DNA from: Anaerolineae bacterium
GTDB taxonomy: Bacteria; Chloroflexota; Anaerolineae; 4572-78; J111
Reading direction: 5' to 3'
Length of the DNA: 64,000 nt
Assembly: GCA_023382535.1 (NCBI GenBank)
Contig: JAHDWA010000029.1
Coordinates: forward strand, 51,959-115,958
In this document: one piece after another, positions 24,347-32,845 of the stretch
How the letters are laid out: each line of letters starts with the position of its first letter
Position numbering within the stretch: position 1 is the stretch's first letter
Position numbers and translations under genes: made by a program
The notes under the pieces: generated by a model
Told to the model about the DNA's origin: nothing
The model's input: the letters and a program-made list of their open reading frames with translations, nothing else
Databases searched by the model: none

Positions 24347-25175
24347 CTATCCACACGCCCGGCCGCAGATGCCGGTGCAGCTCTATCTACTTAGCGGCCT
24401 GGTCGTCTTTGGCCTGGCCGCGCTCTGGCTGGCCGCCTTCCACGCTTTCCTCCAGGTGGCGAGCGGCCCGCAAGCGTTCTTTGCCGCGACGCTCATCGAG
24501 GCCGGCCTGGTGATCGAATCGCTGGCCCTGGTCAAGCGCCCGCAGCTCTGGTACATCTGGCTGGCGGTCGCTATCTCCCTGGCAGTCAGCGGGACCTACA
24601 ATTACATCCAGGCGGCGCTGGCCGCGCCCGGCTTCAACCCCTGGCAGCTCGGGACCCTGGCTTTGGGGCCGCTGTCGGCCCTGGCCTTCGTCTCGCTGAC
24701 GCTGGGCTATGAATTGGCCGAGTACCAGCGCCGGCTGGAAAAATGGCAGGCGGACCGGGCCGACTGGATCGAAGCCCGCCGGCAGGAAGCCGAAGCGCGA
24801 GAAGAACGAGAAAAGGCAGAACTGGCCGCGCGGTTGGAACGCATCCAAGACAAGGAACGGGAGCGGCAGGAAGCCGAGTCGCTGCGTCGCTTCCAGTTGG
24901 AACAGGAAGATCGAACCTGGCGACGGCATCAGGAGGAACTGGCTCGCAAGCGACAAGAGCGGCGAGAGCTGGCTCAAGAATCGGCTCAGAGCCAACCAGC
25001 GCCAGCACCCCCGGCTCTCGTGTCGCTCAAGTGCGAAAAGTGCGGCGCTACGAGCGGCAAGAGCGGGCAGCCATTCCGCACTCAGGCCGCTCTCAACGCA
25101 CACCAGGCGCATTGTCCTGGCTCAAGCCAGCTTATAGAGCCGGTCGGGCTGGCTCAAAATGGCACAGGCCACTAA
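24339..25175 (+). CDS. SpdB-like membrane protein with coiled coil and zinc finger
   Basis: The 278-aa product (start ATG 24339) has about four transmembrane helices in the first 130 residues, a long charged coiled coil (YQRRLEKWQADRADW ... ERIQDKERERQEAES) and a C-terminal C2H2-like finger (CEKCGATSGKSG...ALNAHQAHC). The arrangement parallels the DUF2637-like protein of element 1 at 11991. The finger suggests DNA or protein binding at the membrane. It overlaps the previous gene by 8 nt. Confidence 0.55.
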   Translation: MTSYPHARPQMPVQLYLLSGLVVFGLAALWLAAFHAFLQVASGPQAFFAATLIEAGLVIESLALVKRPQLWYIWLAVAISLAVSGTYNYIQAALAAPGFNPWQLGTLALGPLSALAFVSLTLGYELAEYQRRLEKWQADRADWIEARRQEAEAREEREKAELAARLERIQDKERERQEAESLRRFQLEQEDRTWRRHQEELARKRQERRELAQESAQSQPAPAPPALVSLKCEKCGATSGKSGQPFRTQAALNAHQAHCPGSSQLIEPVGLAQNGTGH

Positions 25176-25207
25176 AAGAGCGGCCCATCCCCCTAAAGGG
25201 GATACGG

Positions 25208-25230
25208 ACGAAGTGGCCCGGAGAGGCCAA
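25208..25230 (-). repeat. Dispersed 22-nt hairpin repeat, copy 1
   Basis: Consensus core GGCCTCTACGGGCCACTTC, with an internal TGGCC/GGCCA stem. This copy (reverse orientation, one change) lies just before the WGR gene, next to a TCCCCCTAAAGGGGA hairpin at 25188-25202. Seven copies are present in element 2. Confidence 0.75.
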
Positions 25231-25234
25231 GCCT

Positions 25235-25681
25235 ATGCTGCTGCACCGAATCAACCCCGAAAAAAATGAGGCCAGGTTTTATCTGGTTATCGTTGCACCC
25301 ACCCTCCTTGATTCCATCGCCGTGTGGCGGGTGTGGGGCCGGATTGGTGGAGCGCAGCGCAGCAAAATTGACCCGTGCGGATCGGCGGCCGAGGCCGAGA
25401 AGTTGGCCGAGGCCCTGATCCGGCGTAAAATTAAACGCGGCTACAAGCCTTGCGGGTCCCCGCAGGGGGACCGAGTCGCAGGAGAACCCGATGAGCAAGA
25501 AAAAGAAAAAGCCAACCCGCAAGGCTCGCAGCCAGAACCGGCGGCCGCCGGTGATTCAACATCCCGACCGACAGGAGGGGACCTGTCCGGAGTGCGAAAG
25601 CGTCGTGACCGTGCGCGAAATCGAAAATTTTCCCAGCCCGGTCCCCCGAGCAACGGTCCATTACAAATTGAGCTTCTGTAA
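25235..25681 (+). CDS. WGR-domain protein
   Basis: The 148-aa product (start ATG 25235) has a WGR domain in residues 1-85: FYLVIVAPTLLDS, VWRVWGRIGG and the closing RKIKRGYKP match the family. WGR domains bind nucleic acids, as in PARPs and the MolR group. The last ~60 residues are low complexity and overlap the next gene by about 190 nt in another frame, so the true C-terminus may be shorter in function. Confidence 0.65.
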   Translation: MLLHRINPEKNEARFYLVIVAPTLLDSIAVWRVWGRIGGAQRSKIDPCGSAAEAEKLAEALIRRKIKRGYKPCGSPQGDRVAGEPDEQEKEKANPQGSQPEPAAAGDSTSRPTGGDLSGVRKRRDRARNRKFSQPGPPSNGPLQIELL

Positions 25682-26135
25682 ATTTTGCGCCTGGAACAAC
25701 GTCGAGCTACAAGCGCTCGTCCCGATGAACCTGAAGCCGCTGAGCGACCAGGAGCTGGAGCAGATCCATAACGCGGTTATGGACCGGCTGCAACAGGAGG
25801 TAAGCGCCTATGCCGAATTTCAAGAGAAGCTGTCTACTCTGCCTTTTGGAATGGCCACCTCGGCTATCGGCGCGGCGCTGGGCTTCGATGGCGCCGAGCT
25901 GTCCGTGGCCCGGCAGATCGCCGAGAGAGGCATTTCGCTTGAAGTCGCTTACGGCGAGCTGTGCCAGGCGCTGGCGGCCGAGGTCCGCGCCGAGGCTGTC
26001 TTTAAGGCGTTGGCAGAGGAGCCGGCGGGACATGTGGCCCTCGTAGCTTCGGTGGAATACTGGAAAGACAAGGGGCTGCCGCCGCCCTGGATAGAACTGG
26101 TTGAACCTTATTTACGCCAAGGGGAGGACCTATGA
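25491..26135 (+). CDS. Zinc-ribbon hypothetical protein
   Basis: This 214-aa protein begins with a lysine-rich segment and carries CPECESV and CKFCAWN, two CxxC knuckles forming a zinc ribbon. Helices follow, with the segment GMATSAIGAALGFDGAELSV. It has a good AGGAGA site although it starts inside the WGR gene, and its stop overlaps the HerA-like start. No named family recognised. Confidence 0.6.
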   Translation: MSKKKKKPTRKARSQNRRPPVIQHPDRQEGTCPECESVVTVREIENFPSPVPRATVHYKLSFCKFCAWNNVELQALVPMNLKPLSDQELEQIHNAVMDRLQQEVSAYAEFQEKLSTLPFGMATSAIGAALGFDGAELSVARQIAERGISLEVAYGELCQALAAEVRAEAVFKALAEEPAGHVALVASVEYWKDKGLPPPWIELVEPYLRQGEDL

Positions 26136-27868
26136 TGTCCAGAGCCGACGATCTCCTAATGGTCGGCCAGTCCGCCGACGGCAAGCCGTTCACCCTGCCG
26201 CCTGATGCAGCCACGCAAAAGATTGCCTTTCTGGCTCGCTCAGGGGCCGGAAAAACTTACGCCGCGACCAGGCTGGCTGAACTGCTTTACAAGTTGGGCG
26301 TTCAAATTGTCGCCCTTGATCCGGTTGGGGTTTGGTATGGCTTGCGTCTGTCTGCCAACGGCAAAGGTGCGGGCCTATCCATCCCGGTTTTTGGCGGTGA
26401 GTACGGCGACATTCCTCTAGAGTCGGGGGCAGGCGCTTTGGTGGCCGATCTCGTGGTCGAGCGGGGTATCTCGCTCGTCCTGGATGTGAGCCATTTCCGC
26501 AAAGCCCAGCGCAAAGAGTTTGTGACCGCTTTTGCCGAACAACTCTTTCACCGCAAGAAAACAGCCCGCTCGCCCATGCACATCTTTTTAGAAGAGGCCC
26601 AGTTCTTCATTCCCCAAAAGGTTTTCAAGGGGGAAGAACGAATGTTGGGCGCGTTTGAGGACATCGGCAAGGTGGGGCGCAACTACGGCATTGGCCTGAC
26701 CCTGATTAGCCAACGCCCGCAGGCGGTCAATAAGGATGTGCTCAACCAGGTCGAGGCGCTGTTTGTCTTGCAAATGAACGCGGCTCAGGAGCGCAAAGCC
26801 GTTCGCGATTGGATTGACACGCAGGGCATTGACGCCGGAGCGGCGGTGGATGAACTGCCCCAGCTTGAGATTGGCGAGGCTTACGTCTGGAGCCCGCAAT
26901 GGCTCAAATTCTTTGGCAAAGTCAAGATCGGGCGCAAGCTGACCTATAACGCTTCGGCCACTCCCACCTTCGACACAGCCGCGATGCCTCCTCGTCCACT
27001 GGCGCGAACCGACCTAGAGGCATTGCGCGAGGCGATGCAGCAGGTGGTCAAGCAAGCTGAGGCCCGAGACCCAGCGGCCTTACGCCGGCGCATCGCCGAG
27101 CTGGAGAAAGAGTTGAGGACTCGCCAGGCTGAAATCAAGGTCGAGCGAGTGGAAGTACCGGTGCTGAAAGACGAACAGATCGCGCAGTTGCAGCAGGCAA
27201 TAAACAGTTTAGCCGAGATGGGGCAGCAGTTGGTCAACGTGGCGCAAGACCTTGGGACGGCGCTGGCCAGGGTAGTAGCTGGCCCCACTCCCCCGCCTGT
27301 TCCGATTCGGCCCGTTTCACCTCCGGGGGTCCGGCCCCCATCTCGGCCCATCAATCCACCACCAGCGCCCAAGAGGACTGACCCCGACATACCCCAGCTT
27401 CGCGCTGGGGAACGGCGAATGTTGGAAACGCTGGCCCGGCGTTATCCACTGCGCGTGACCCGCGCTCAACTTGGAACCCTGGCCGGGTTTACCCCTTCCG
27501 GTGGGACTTTCGGAACCTATTTTGGCACGCTCAAGCGAGCCGGATTGATTGAGGAAAGTAGTGGGGAAATCCAGGTCACTCAGGCAGGGCTGGATTACCT
27601 GGGTTATACCACGCCGCCAGCACCACAAACAACCGAGGAGATTCTGGCCATGTGGCGGGAAGCCTTGCGGGCTGGGGAGCGTAAAATGCTGGATGAGTTG
27701 GTAGCGGTTTATCCCAGTCCGCTTTCCCGTGAGGAGCTGGGAACGCGGGCGGGATTTACAGCGAGTGGAGGTACGTTTGGGACGTACCTGGGAACGCTGC
27801 GCCGGAATGGGCTGGTGGAGGTAGAGGGTGACCAGGTGCGGGCCAACGAAACCCTGTTCTTCAGTTAA
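26132..27868 (+). CDS. HerA-like ATPase with C-terminal winged helices
   Basis: In this 578-aa protein the HerA/FtsK motor shows Walker A RSGAGKT (residues 36-42), a Walker B MHIFLEEAQFF and the sensor LTLISQRPQ. A coiled coil (LRRRIAELEKELRTRQAEI) and a proline-rich linker lead to two similar winged-helix repeats (GERRMLETLARRYPLRVTRAQL and GERKMLDELVAVYPSPLSREEL). HerA-type pumps act in DNA end processing, conjugation and antiphage defence. Without NurA or SIR2 partners nearby, a role in moving element DNA is most likely. Confidence 0.75.
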   Translation: MMSRADDLLMVGQSADGKPFTLPPDAATQKIAFLARSGAGKTYAATRLAELLYKLGVQIVALDPVGVWYGLRLSANGKGAGLSIPVFGGEYGDIPLESGAGALVADLVVERGISLVLDVSHFRKAQRKEFVTAFAEQLFHRKKTARSPMHIFLEEAQFFIPQKVFKGEERMLGAFEDIGKVGRNYGIGLTLISQRPQAVNKDVLNQVEALFVLQMNAAQERKAVRDWIDTQGIDAGAAVDELPQLEIGEAYVWSPQWLKFFGKVKIGRKLTYNASATPTFDTAAMPPRPLARTDLEALREAMQQVVKQAEARDPAALRRRIAELEKELRTRQAEIKVERVEVPVLKDEQIAQLQQAINSLAEMGQQLVNVAQDLGTALARVVAGPTPPPVPIRPVSPPGVRPPSRPINPPPAPKRTDPDIPQLRAGERRMLETLARRYPLRVTRAQLGTLAGFTPSGGTFGTYFGTLKRAGLIEESSGEIQVTQAGLDYLGYTTPPAPQTTEEILAMWREALRAGERKMLDELVAVYPSPLSREELGTRAGFTASGGTFGTYLGTLRRNGLVEVEGDQVRANETLFFS

Positions 27869-27873
27869 GAAGT

Positions 27874-27893
27874 CTCCTTCCGCGTGGAAGGAG
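27874..27893 (+). terminator. CTTCC-type hairpin after the HerA-like gene
   Basis: CTCCTTCC pairs with GGAAGGAG around GCGT. The same CTTCC-NCGN-GGAAG core recurs in hairpins at 32846, 36915 and 53527 and in a looser form near 59795, mostly just after genes. Confidence 0.55.
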
Positions 27894-27908
27894 GCTATGT
27901 GTTTAGTC

Positions 27909-28034
27909 GTCTAACGCCCATGAGCTTAGCCGCTTGCGGGCCAACAAGGTGTGACCCACTTACCAACAACGTTGCAGGCAAGCTGTGGTTGAAAATCCTA
28001 CGGGTAGCAAGTCGGTTTGATGCGGTTGTTATGT
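27909..28034. repeat. attC-like site A (126 bp)
   Basis: Cores GTCTAAC (27909-27915) and GTTATGT (28028-28034) bound an imperfect palindrome similar in sequence to site B. The first core fits RYYYAAC. The second is the exact reverse complement of the ACATAAC core of site B, as expected for the two ends of one inserted cassette. In minus-strand reading this site follows the gene at 28081-29466. Confidence 0.75.
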
Positions 28035-28080
28035 GGCGTTTTGGCTGAATGTAACACCCGATTGAGTCAAAACCAAAATC

Positions 28081-29466
28081 TCATTTCCTGAGAACTTTTC
28101 CAGCACCCATTTCAATCATGAAGCCCCCCAATGCTCCCGATACAGCCTGCATGGCTGGATCAAGTGAAGTAGCACTAGCGTTAGTACCTACCACAACAAC
28201 CCCGGCAATTGCTGTAGTCGCTCCTTCTATGATTTCCCTATTTCGCTCTCTGTTTTGTGTCTGTGGGATTCGTCTCTCCAAATCTTTTTCTAAATTACAC
28301 ATTACTCCCTGGAGTCGTCCAATAGACTGATACATGTCCCAATCACGTGCTTCTCCTCTGAGCGCCATTTCACGAATCTTATGATAATCTGCAATTAGGT
28401 CGTCTGCAATATGCACTCCTGCGGATTTAAGTAATTTGCGCTCCTCTTCTAGGAAAGCTTCAAACCTCTTGTCGAAAGTCATAATTTCTGTAAACTCTTG
28501 GGTATTTTGCTCTTGTGCCTTAGCTAGATTTCTAATACCTTCCCGATAATGCTGATTACCTAATGTTTCTTGCAACATTTTGCATGCGAGTTTTGCCGCT
28601 TCATGGTAATATTTCGCCTCATTTTCATGATCTATTATGGCTTTATCAAGTAATAACTGTATTCTATTCATACCTTTTACCAAGTCAGCGGTTAGACTCT
28701 TCAAATCTTTCGCCTTGTTTGTCTCTTTGACAGGAAGTTTAGTTTCAATATTCAGCGACTTTGCGAAACGTAAGACGTTAAATACCCTTTCTGTAGCTAA
28801 TTGTGGACCTTCTCTTAGCGACTGTATCGCTTGCTCAAAGTTTTTAACTGCCTTAGAAACCCTATCTTGAATATTTTCCACATACTTTTCAAGTGCAGTA
28901 TGTATTGACTCATCTCGTTGCTTCCAGGCAGTTTCCTGAGCATCAATTTGTTTCGAGATCACATCCAAGTGTTGTTCAAGTGTCTGAGTTAACTGGTACT
29001 CAATACTACTAATATACCCTTTAACCCCAGCGACACTGTTATCAAGTGCTTTGACTTGTTCCGCAATAGCTTTGACTTGTTGGTTAGATGCAGAAATTTC
29101 CTTCTTAACAACTTTAATTTCTTGTGATATGGTTTCAACTTGTTGATTAGAGGGATAACTCTGTTGTGTCAACGTATTGTCAATGTTAGTAATCTGCTTT
29201 TCAAATCTGGAAACTTTCTCATCAATATCTTGGATTCGTTCTAAAAGAGTTTTGGGGCGTTTTTGATGTAGTGGAGCAAATGGATCAAGGGCTGGAACAT
29301 GGCCTGGGTCGGATGTTGAAGAATCGCTTTCTGCACCAATTAGAGCTTTAATATCTTGGATTTCCTTTACAAGTTTGCTGAAGGGTGTATCGGGTTCGTG
29401 CTGCCCAGATCGCATGGGATCGTACATAGCAATATTCTCTAAACACATCGAGGAGACATCAATCAA
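28081..29466 (-). CDS. Cassette gene: long coiled-coil protein with C-terminal membrane segment
   Basis: This protein of up to 461 aa is dominated by heptad-rich helices (ERIQDIDEKVSRFEKQITNI..., VKALDNSVAGVKGYISSIEY) and ends in a hydrophobic, Gly/Ala-rich segment (TAIAGVVVVGTNASATS). The TTG start at 29466 is uncertain; ATGs at about 29448 and 29427 are alternatives. No catalytic motif. A/T-rich codon use differs from the flanking phage genes. It resembles a signalling or structural coiled-coil effector; not recognised. Confidence 0.6.
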   Translation of the reverse strand: MIDVSSMCLENIAMYDPMRSGQHEPDTPFSKLVKEIQDIKALIGAESDSSTSDPGHVPALDPFAPLHQKRPKTLLERIQDIDEKVSRFEKQITNIDNTLTQQSYPSNQQVETISQEIKVVKKEISASNQQVKAIAEQVKALDNSVAGVKGYISSIEYQLTQTLEQHLDVISKQIDAQETAWKQRDESIHTALEKYVENIQDRVSKAVKNFEQAIQSLREGPQLATERVFNVLRFAKSLNIETKLPVKETNKAKDLKSLTADLVKGMNRIQLLLDKAIIDHENEAKYYHEAAKLACKMLQETLGNQHYREGIRNLAKAQEQNTQEFTEIMTFDKRFEAFLEEERKLLKSAGVHIADDLIADYHKIREMALRGEARDWDMYQSIGRLQGVMCNLEKDLERRIPQTQNRERNREIIEGATTAIAGVVVVGTNASATSLDPAMQAVSGALGGFMIEMGAGKVLRK

Positions 29467-29552
29467 AATGTTAGAAGCAATTTTTACGTCTACTTCTAAG
29501 TTGAATTACTACAATTTACTAGCCTGGATAAGCCTTGCAATCTATCTCAGCC

Positions 29553-29679
29553 ACATAACGCCCATGAGTTTACCCGCTTGCGGGTGGGCAAGGATACTTT
29601 CAATATACAGCAACTTTGCCAGCAAAGAATGGTTGAAAAAATGCCAAGGTAGCAAGTCGGGTACAACGAATTGTTGGGC
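29553..29679. repeat. attC-like site B (127 bp)
   Basis: Cores ACATAAC (29553-29559) and GTTGGGC (29673-29679); the latter is a perfect GTTRRRY. The body aligns with site A (shared CGCCCATGAG, CCGCTTGCGGG, GGTAGCAAGTCGG blocks). Its two cores match sites A and C respectively. The remaining 29467-29743 sequence carries no gene. Confidence 0.8.
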
Positions 29680-29743
29680 GGCTTTTACGGATTGAAGGCA
29701 ACTCCGAATTTGTAGCCGACGCTGCCATATAGTTCATATCAGT

Positions 29744-30880
29744 TTACGAATTGAAGCTAATCTGGGGTAAGGATGTCGTGTTTAACAACGAAGCGGGCGC
29801 ATGATGGCTTGGCATTTGTGGTCGGTTTACCTCGATCTCCCATGCTTGTATTTTGTCGTTAAGCTCTTCAATAGCTTCCTTCTCTTTTTCGATTTGAGTA
29901 TGAAGGTCTAGGGGTAGCTGTGCAACAGAATAATTAGCGGCCTGTTCTTCTAAAAATGAAAGGTTTTTCAACCTTTGAACTAATTGCCGTTTGAGAGATT
30001 CTACATCTAACATGATGTTATTTCTGACTTCACTAACCTCAACTTCTTGGTTTCCCAAATCTATCACTATTGGAGTGCCAGTCTTGTATAGTTTCATCAA
30101 TTGATAAGCAGCTTCGGCAGGTAGTACAAGTTTTATAATTATACTACCCTCTTCCACATCCAAAATAAGTATTTCTTTTTCGGATATATTCAGTAAACTA
30201 GCCAAAGCTCTAATAGCAGCAGCTTTTGCTTCAGGAGTAAATTTGGCAAAGTCTCCATTAAGAGATATTTCTACGCTGTGATGTTTAAATAAATCAATTA
30301 AATTGGCTTCATCTAAAGCAGAACGTGGAATAGCATTTAAAGTGGCATGGACACCTGGAAGAGTTGCCACGTCTTGCTCTACTACCATTATTTCATTTTT
30401 CGTTTGGTCGGCTACAGAATAGGAAGCTTCGGAATGTGATTGTTGATGAGCTTCCGGGGAGGTAGATGCACTGTAATAAGGCTGATGTTTCTCATATGTG
30501 TCAGGGTTATGCTTCTTAGCACGATCAAGAAGGATGCCGATTTGCCCCTCTTGTTCAGCGTATTGAATGAGACGATCAACGATTTCAGGTCTGCCAGTAT
30601 TTGGAGGCAAATGATCATGAACAGGTCTAAAGTCAGCATAACAGAGACGAAGTTCTACGTCAGAGAATCCTTCCGTTAGTAAAACGCGAATATTATCTGT
30701 TCTAAACAATGATAAAGGCTGTAGCATTACTGGTTCTACGTGAACCGATGAATGAAGAGGAGGAGCAAGACCTAGTTCACCGATACTTTCCTTATTACCC
30801 GATAATGATTGTTGCTCCGAGCTTGATTCCTTTGATATATTTAGGGGTTTCTCTTTTTTGTATTTCCCTGTCTCTGACAT
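29744..30880 (-). CDS. Cassette gene: EAD1-like adaptor protein with helical C-terminal module
   Basis: The 378-aa product (start ATG 30880 behind GGAG, because the longer frame runs into attC site C) has an effector-associated-domain-1-like segment: IRVLLTEGFSDVELRLCYAD ... RPEIVDRLIQYAEQEGQ. EAD1 is a small helical adaptor of bacterial conflict and STAND systems. Residues ~225-280 carry an αβ segment (EKEILILDVEEGSIIIKLVL) also seen in such proteins. Near the C-terminus a helical hairpin with LSFLEEQAANYSVAQLP resembles modules in the genes at 37286 and 50512. The protein probably links partners in a defence pathway whose effector is not in the window. Confidence 0.65.
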   Translation of the reverse strand: MSETGKYKKEKPLNISKESSSEQQSLSGNKESIGELGLAPPLHSSVHVEPVMLQPLSLFRTDNIRVLLTEGFSDVELRLCYADFRPVHDHLPPNTGRPEIVDRLIQYAEQEGQIGILLDRAKKHNPDTYEKHQPYYSASTSPEAHQQSHSEASYSVADQTKNEIMVVEQDVATLPGVHATLNAIPRSALDEANLIDLFKHHSVEISLNGDFAKFTPEAKAAAIRALASLLNISEKEILILDVEEGSIIIKLVLPAEAAYQLMKLYKTGTPIVIDLGNQEVEVSEVRNNIMLDVESLKRQLVQRLKNLSFLEEQAANYSVAQLPLDLHTQIEKEKEAIEELNDKIQAWEIEVNRPQMPSHHAPASLLNTTSLPQISFNS

Positions 30881-30937
30881 GCTAGCTCCATAAGTTTCTG
30901 AGTATTGTTCCACGACACCTGAAAATATTTTATTGCC

Positions 30938-31060
30938 GCCCAACGCCTCGGCTTCACCCGCGCCCACGAAACCCCCACTAACAGACAGCCCCAAAATGCA
31001 TAAGGCTGCTTCAATAAAAACCGAGCTGGTGGCGTCGGGTGCAAGCCGTTGTTGTTAGCT
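30938..31060. repeat. attC-like site C (123 bp)
   Basis: Cores GCCCAAC (30938-30944) and GTTAGCT (31054-31060). Inner arms include GCCTCGGCTTC...ACCGAGCTGG and CACCCGCGCC...GGCGTCGGGTG, giving an imperfect long hairpin. Cores match site B and the array boundary at 31997. Confidence 0.8.
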
Positions 31061-31138
31061 TGCCGTTTCTCCATAATTATGGTATTTAAAGTCCTTTTTA
31101 CTTAAATGTACTGATACGATAGGCTGACTTTTAAACTC

Positions 31139-31903
31139 TTAACTAACTAACCCAATTACTAACCATCCCGCCGCTACCGTAATTGCCCCGATAATTCCAC
31201 CAATAATACCCCCAATGATTGCTAACGGTGGAGATACAATAATAGCTATATTAGACTGTTTTCCTAAAATAGACCCTATAGTTACTCCACCAATCCCTCC
31301 GATTATACCCCCACCAATAATTCCATAAATAGCTCCATCAATTGCATATCCACCCGTCCACCCAACTATCCATCCAATCGCTCCACCAATTCCCCCTACA
31401 ATTGCTCCACTTATTATCCCAATTACTACCATTAACATTGTATAGCCGGCTTTGTAGATAATCTCTAAGCTGTTAAGAAAAAATATTTCGCCCTTTGACG
31501 GACGAAGAGGCCAGTAATCATAAGCCATCTTTTTGGAGGTAACATTATTGATAATCTTTACACCCCAAAAAATTATTCCTCCAAGGGTTATAATAATTCC
31601 TCCACCTATTCCACCACTCAATGCTCCCTTAATAGTACTACTAATTGTATGACTAACTGCCTCAATAGTTTTCGAGGATGTATCTGAACCAGATTTAAAA
31701 GTCGGCCCCCCAAAGACAACTATTCCGTAAACAACTGCTCCAAGAAGCACTATCCAAAATACAATTGCTCCAATTGTACCTCCTACCTCCCAAATTGTGC
31801 GACAGCCTCCTGCATCAACCCCATCTTTGAGTACGGTATATACAAGAGCCAAGACTGTCGCAATTCCTCCCAAAATACTCCAAAGAGCAACCCACTCATC
31901 CAT
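31139..31903 (-). CDS. Cassette gene: glycine-rich multi-pass membrane protein
   Basis: This 254-aa protein has many Gly-Gly-Ile repeats (GGIIGGIGGVTIGS, IIGGIIGGIIGAIT) making five or more membrane-spanning or glycine-zipper segments. Glycine zippers are common in pore-forming and toxin-like membrane proteins, but also in inert repeat proteins. It is the first gene of array 1 in the reading direction. Weak AGGATAA site. Function unknown. Confidence 0.55.
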   Translation of the reverse strand: MDEWVALWSILGGIATVLALVYTVLKDGVDAGGCRTIWEVGGTIGAIVFWIVLLGAVVYGIVVFGGPTFKSGSDTSSKTIEAVSHTISSTIKGALSGGIGGGIIITLGGIIFWGVKIINNVTSKKMAYDYWPLRPSKGEIFFLNSLEIIYKAGYTMLMVVIGIISGAIVGGIGGAIGWIVGWTGGYAIDGAIYGIIGGGIIGGIGGVTIGSILGKQSNIAIIVSPPLAIIGGIIGGIIGAITVAAGWLVIGLVS

Positions 31904-32346
31904 AGATAAATTATCCTATTAGCAGTAATTGATTTTTTTAGAGGAGTAATTTGTTTAATTACTGTTTGTATGTTGAAAGATGCCTTCAATTTGGCAAGCT
32001 AACTACTTGTAGATTGCTGCTTCCGTCTGAAATCTTACTCGGAACTTTCCGCTCTAAGTCTTATGGCCGAAAGCTCCTCATCTACGATCTTTAAACAAAA
32101 AGCGCCGCCCTTTGACCAGGCGGCGCGAATATGCTACCATGCACAAATAAACCGGGCTGGTGGCACAAACACCTGATCCGGGCCAAGCCCCGTTGGCGCG
32201 GGGCTTTTTATTGGGTTCAGTATAACATAAATTTGTCAGGCTTACAATCCGTTTACCACCAGCACAAAACACGTCAGGTCAATTTGCCAAACCACTCCAC
32301 TCCTGCCAAAATTCGGCCTGGCTATTCCCTCAACGAGTGACCTGTC
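31904..32346. promoter_or_regulatory. Non-coding region at the head of cassette array 1
   Basis: It holds the array boundary core AGCTAAC (31997-32003), a leftward promoter (TTGTAA at 32247-32242, 17-nt spacer, TATACT at 32224-32219) and two strong hairpins. One is GCGCCGCC/GGCGGCGC (32102-32126), with a leftward T5. The other is AGCCCCG/CGGGGCT (32186-32205), with a rightward T5. The leftward promoter points toward the cassettes. Confidence 0.6.
32095..32212 (-). ncRNA. Candidate ~115-nt small RNA upstream of cassette array 1
   Basis: Starting about 7 nt after the TATACT box, the leftward transcript would begin with the AGCCCCGCG...CGGGGCT hairpin, run through ~55 unpaired nt and end at the GC-rich hairpin 32126-32102 plus TTTTTG. 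No convincing protein is encoded. Readthrough would enter the cassettes, so it could be a leader with an attenuator. Prediction only. Confidence 0.45.
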
Positions 32347-32619
32347 GTGCGCTATCTCAGAATCCTGCTCTACATTCTCACCCTGGCCGCCGCCTACTTT
32401 GTTAGCACCTACTTCGCCGTGGCCGCCCTCCTACCAGAATGGGCCTACCCCGCTGGCCTGATCGCTATGCTCCTGGCCCTGCTGGCTTACCGGCTGCTCA
32501 CTGCCATTGGCCAAGACGAATCAGGCCCACTCATGGGCATGCTCATTGTCCTGCCTGGCATCTGCGCCGCCGCCGGCATTGTCTGGTGGATTGCGCGTTT
32601 ACTGGGATTTTGGGATTAA
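32347..32619 (+). CDS. Small membrane protein
   Basis: This 90-aa protein has three hydrophobic helices (RILLYILTLAAAYFVSTYF, PAGLIAMLLALLAYRLL, MLIVLPGICAAAGIVWWI). GTG start with a weak ribosome site. Its stop overlaps the end of a small convergent gene. Possibly holin-like in size, but charge pattern and context do not settle it. Confidence 0.45.
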   Translation: MRYLRILLYILTLAAAYFVSTYFAVAALLPEWAYPAGLIAMLLALLAYRLLTAIGQDESGPLMGMLIVLPGICAAAGIVWWIARLLGFWD

Positions 32620-32765
32620 GCCAGGTAATACAGCAGCAAAGCGACAAAAGCCGCGATGGCCGCCACCGAAGCAGCTAAATTAGCAAACTGCTTCTCCTGC
32701 TCATCCCTGGGGCGAATTAGGTCACCCAATCGGTTGAGGAACTGTGGGGCTTTTGAAAGTCTCAT
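32616..32765 (-). CDS. 49-aa membrane-anchored peptide
   Basis: MRLSKAPQFLNRLG, a charged linker (RPRDEQEKQ) and a C-terminal hydrophobic helix (SVAAIAAFVALLLYYLA) form a tail-anchored peptide. The ribosome site is weak, so this is a modest call. It converges with the previous gene (4-nt overlap of ends). Confidence 0.4.
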   Translation of the reverse strand: MRLSKAPQFLNRLGDLIRPRDEQEKQFANLAASVAAIAAFVALLLYYLA

Positions 32766-32845
32766 GATCCCAGTATATCACCAACTGTGCGCACGGTCAA
32801 CAGCAATTCATTCAATCTGGGTGAATTAACAATCATTATTACAAC

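Larger units (their letters stand above)
28029..32002 (-). mobile_element. Integron-type cassette array 1 (three cassettes)
   Basis: Three A/T-rich leftward genes (31139-31903, 29744-30880, 28081-29466) are each followed by an attC-like site (C, B, A). Opening and closing cores match pairwise as exact reverse complements (GTTAGCT/AGCTAAC, GTTGGGC/GCCCAAC, GTTATGT/ACATAAC). Deleting the array would rejoin a perfect GTTRRRY site, GTTAGAC, in the backbone. No integron integrase is present. Confidence 0.75.
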
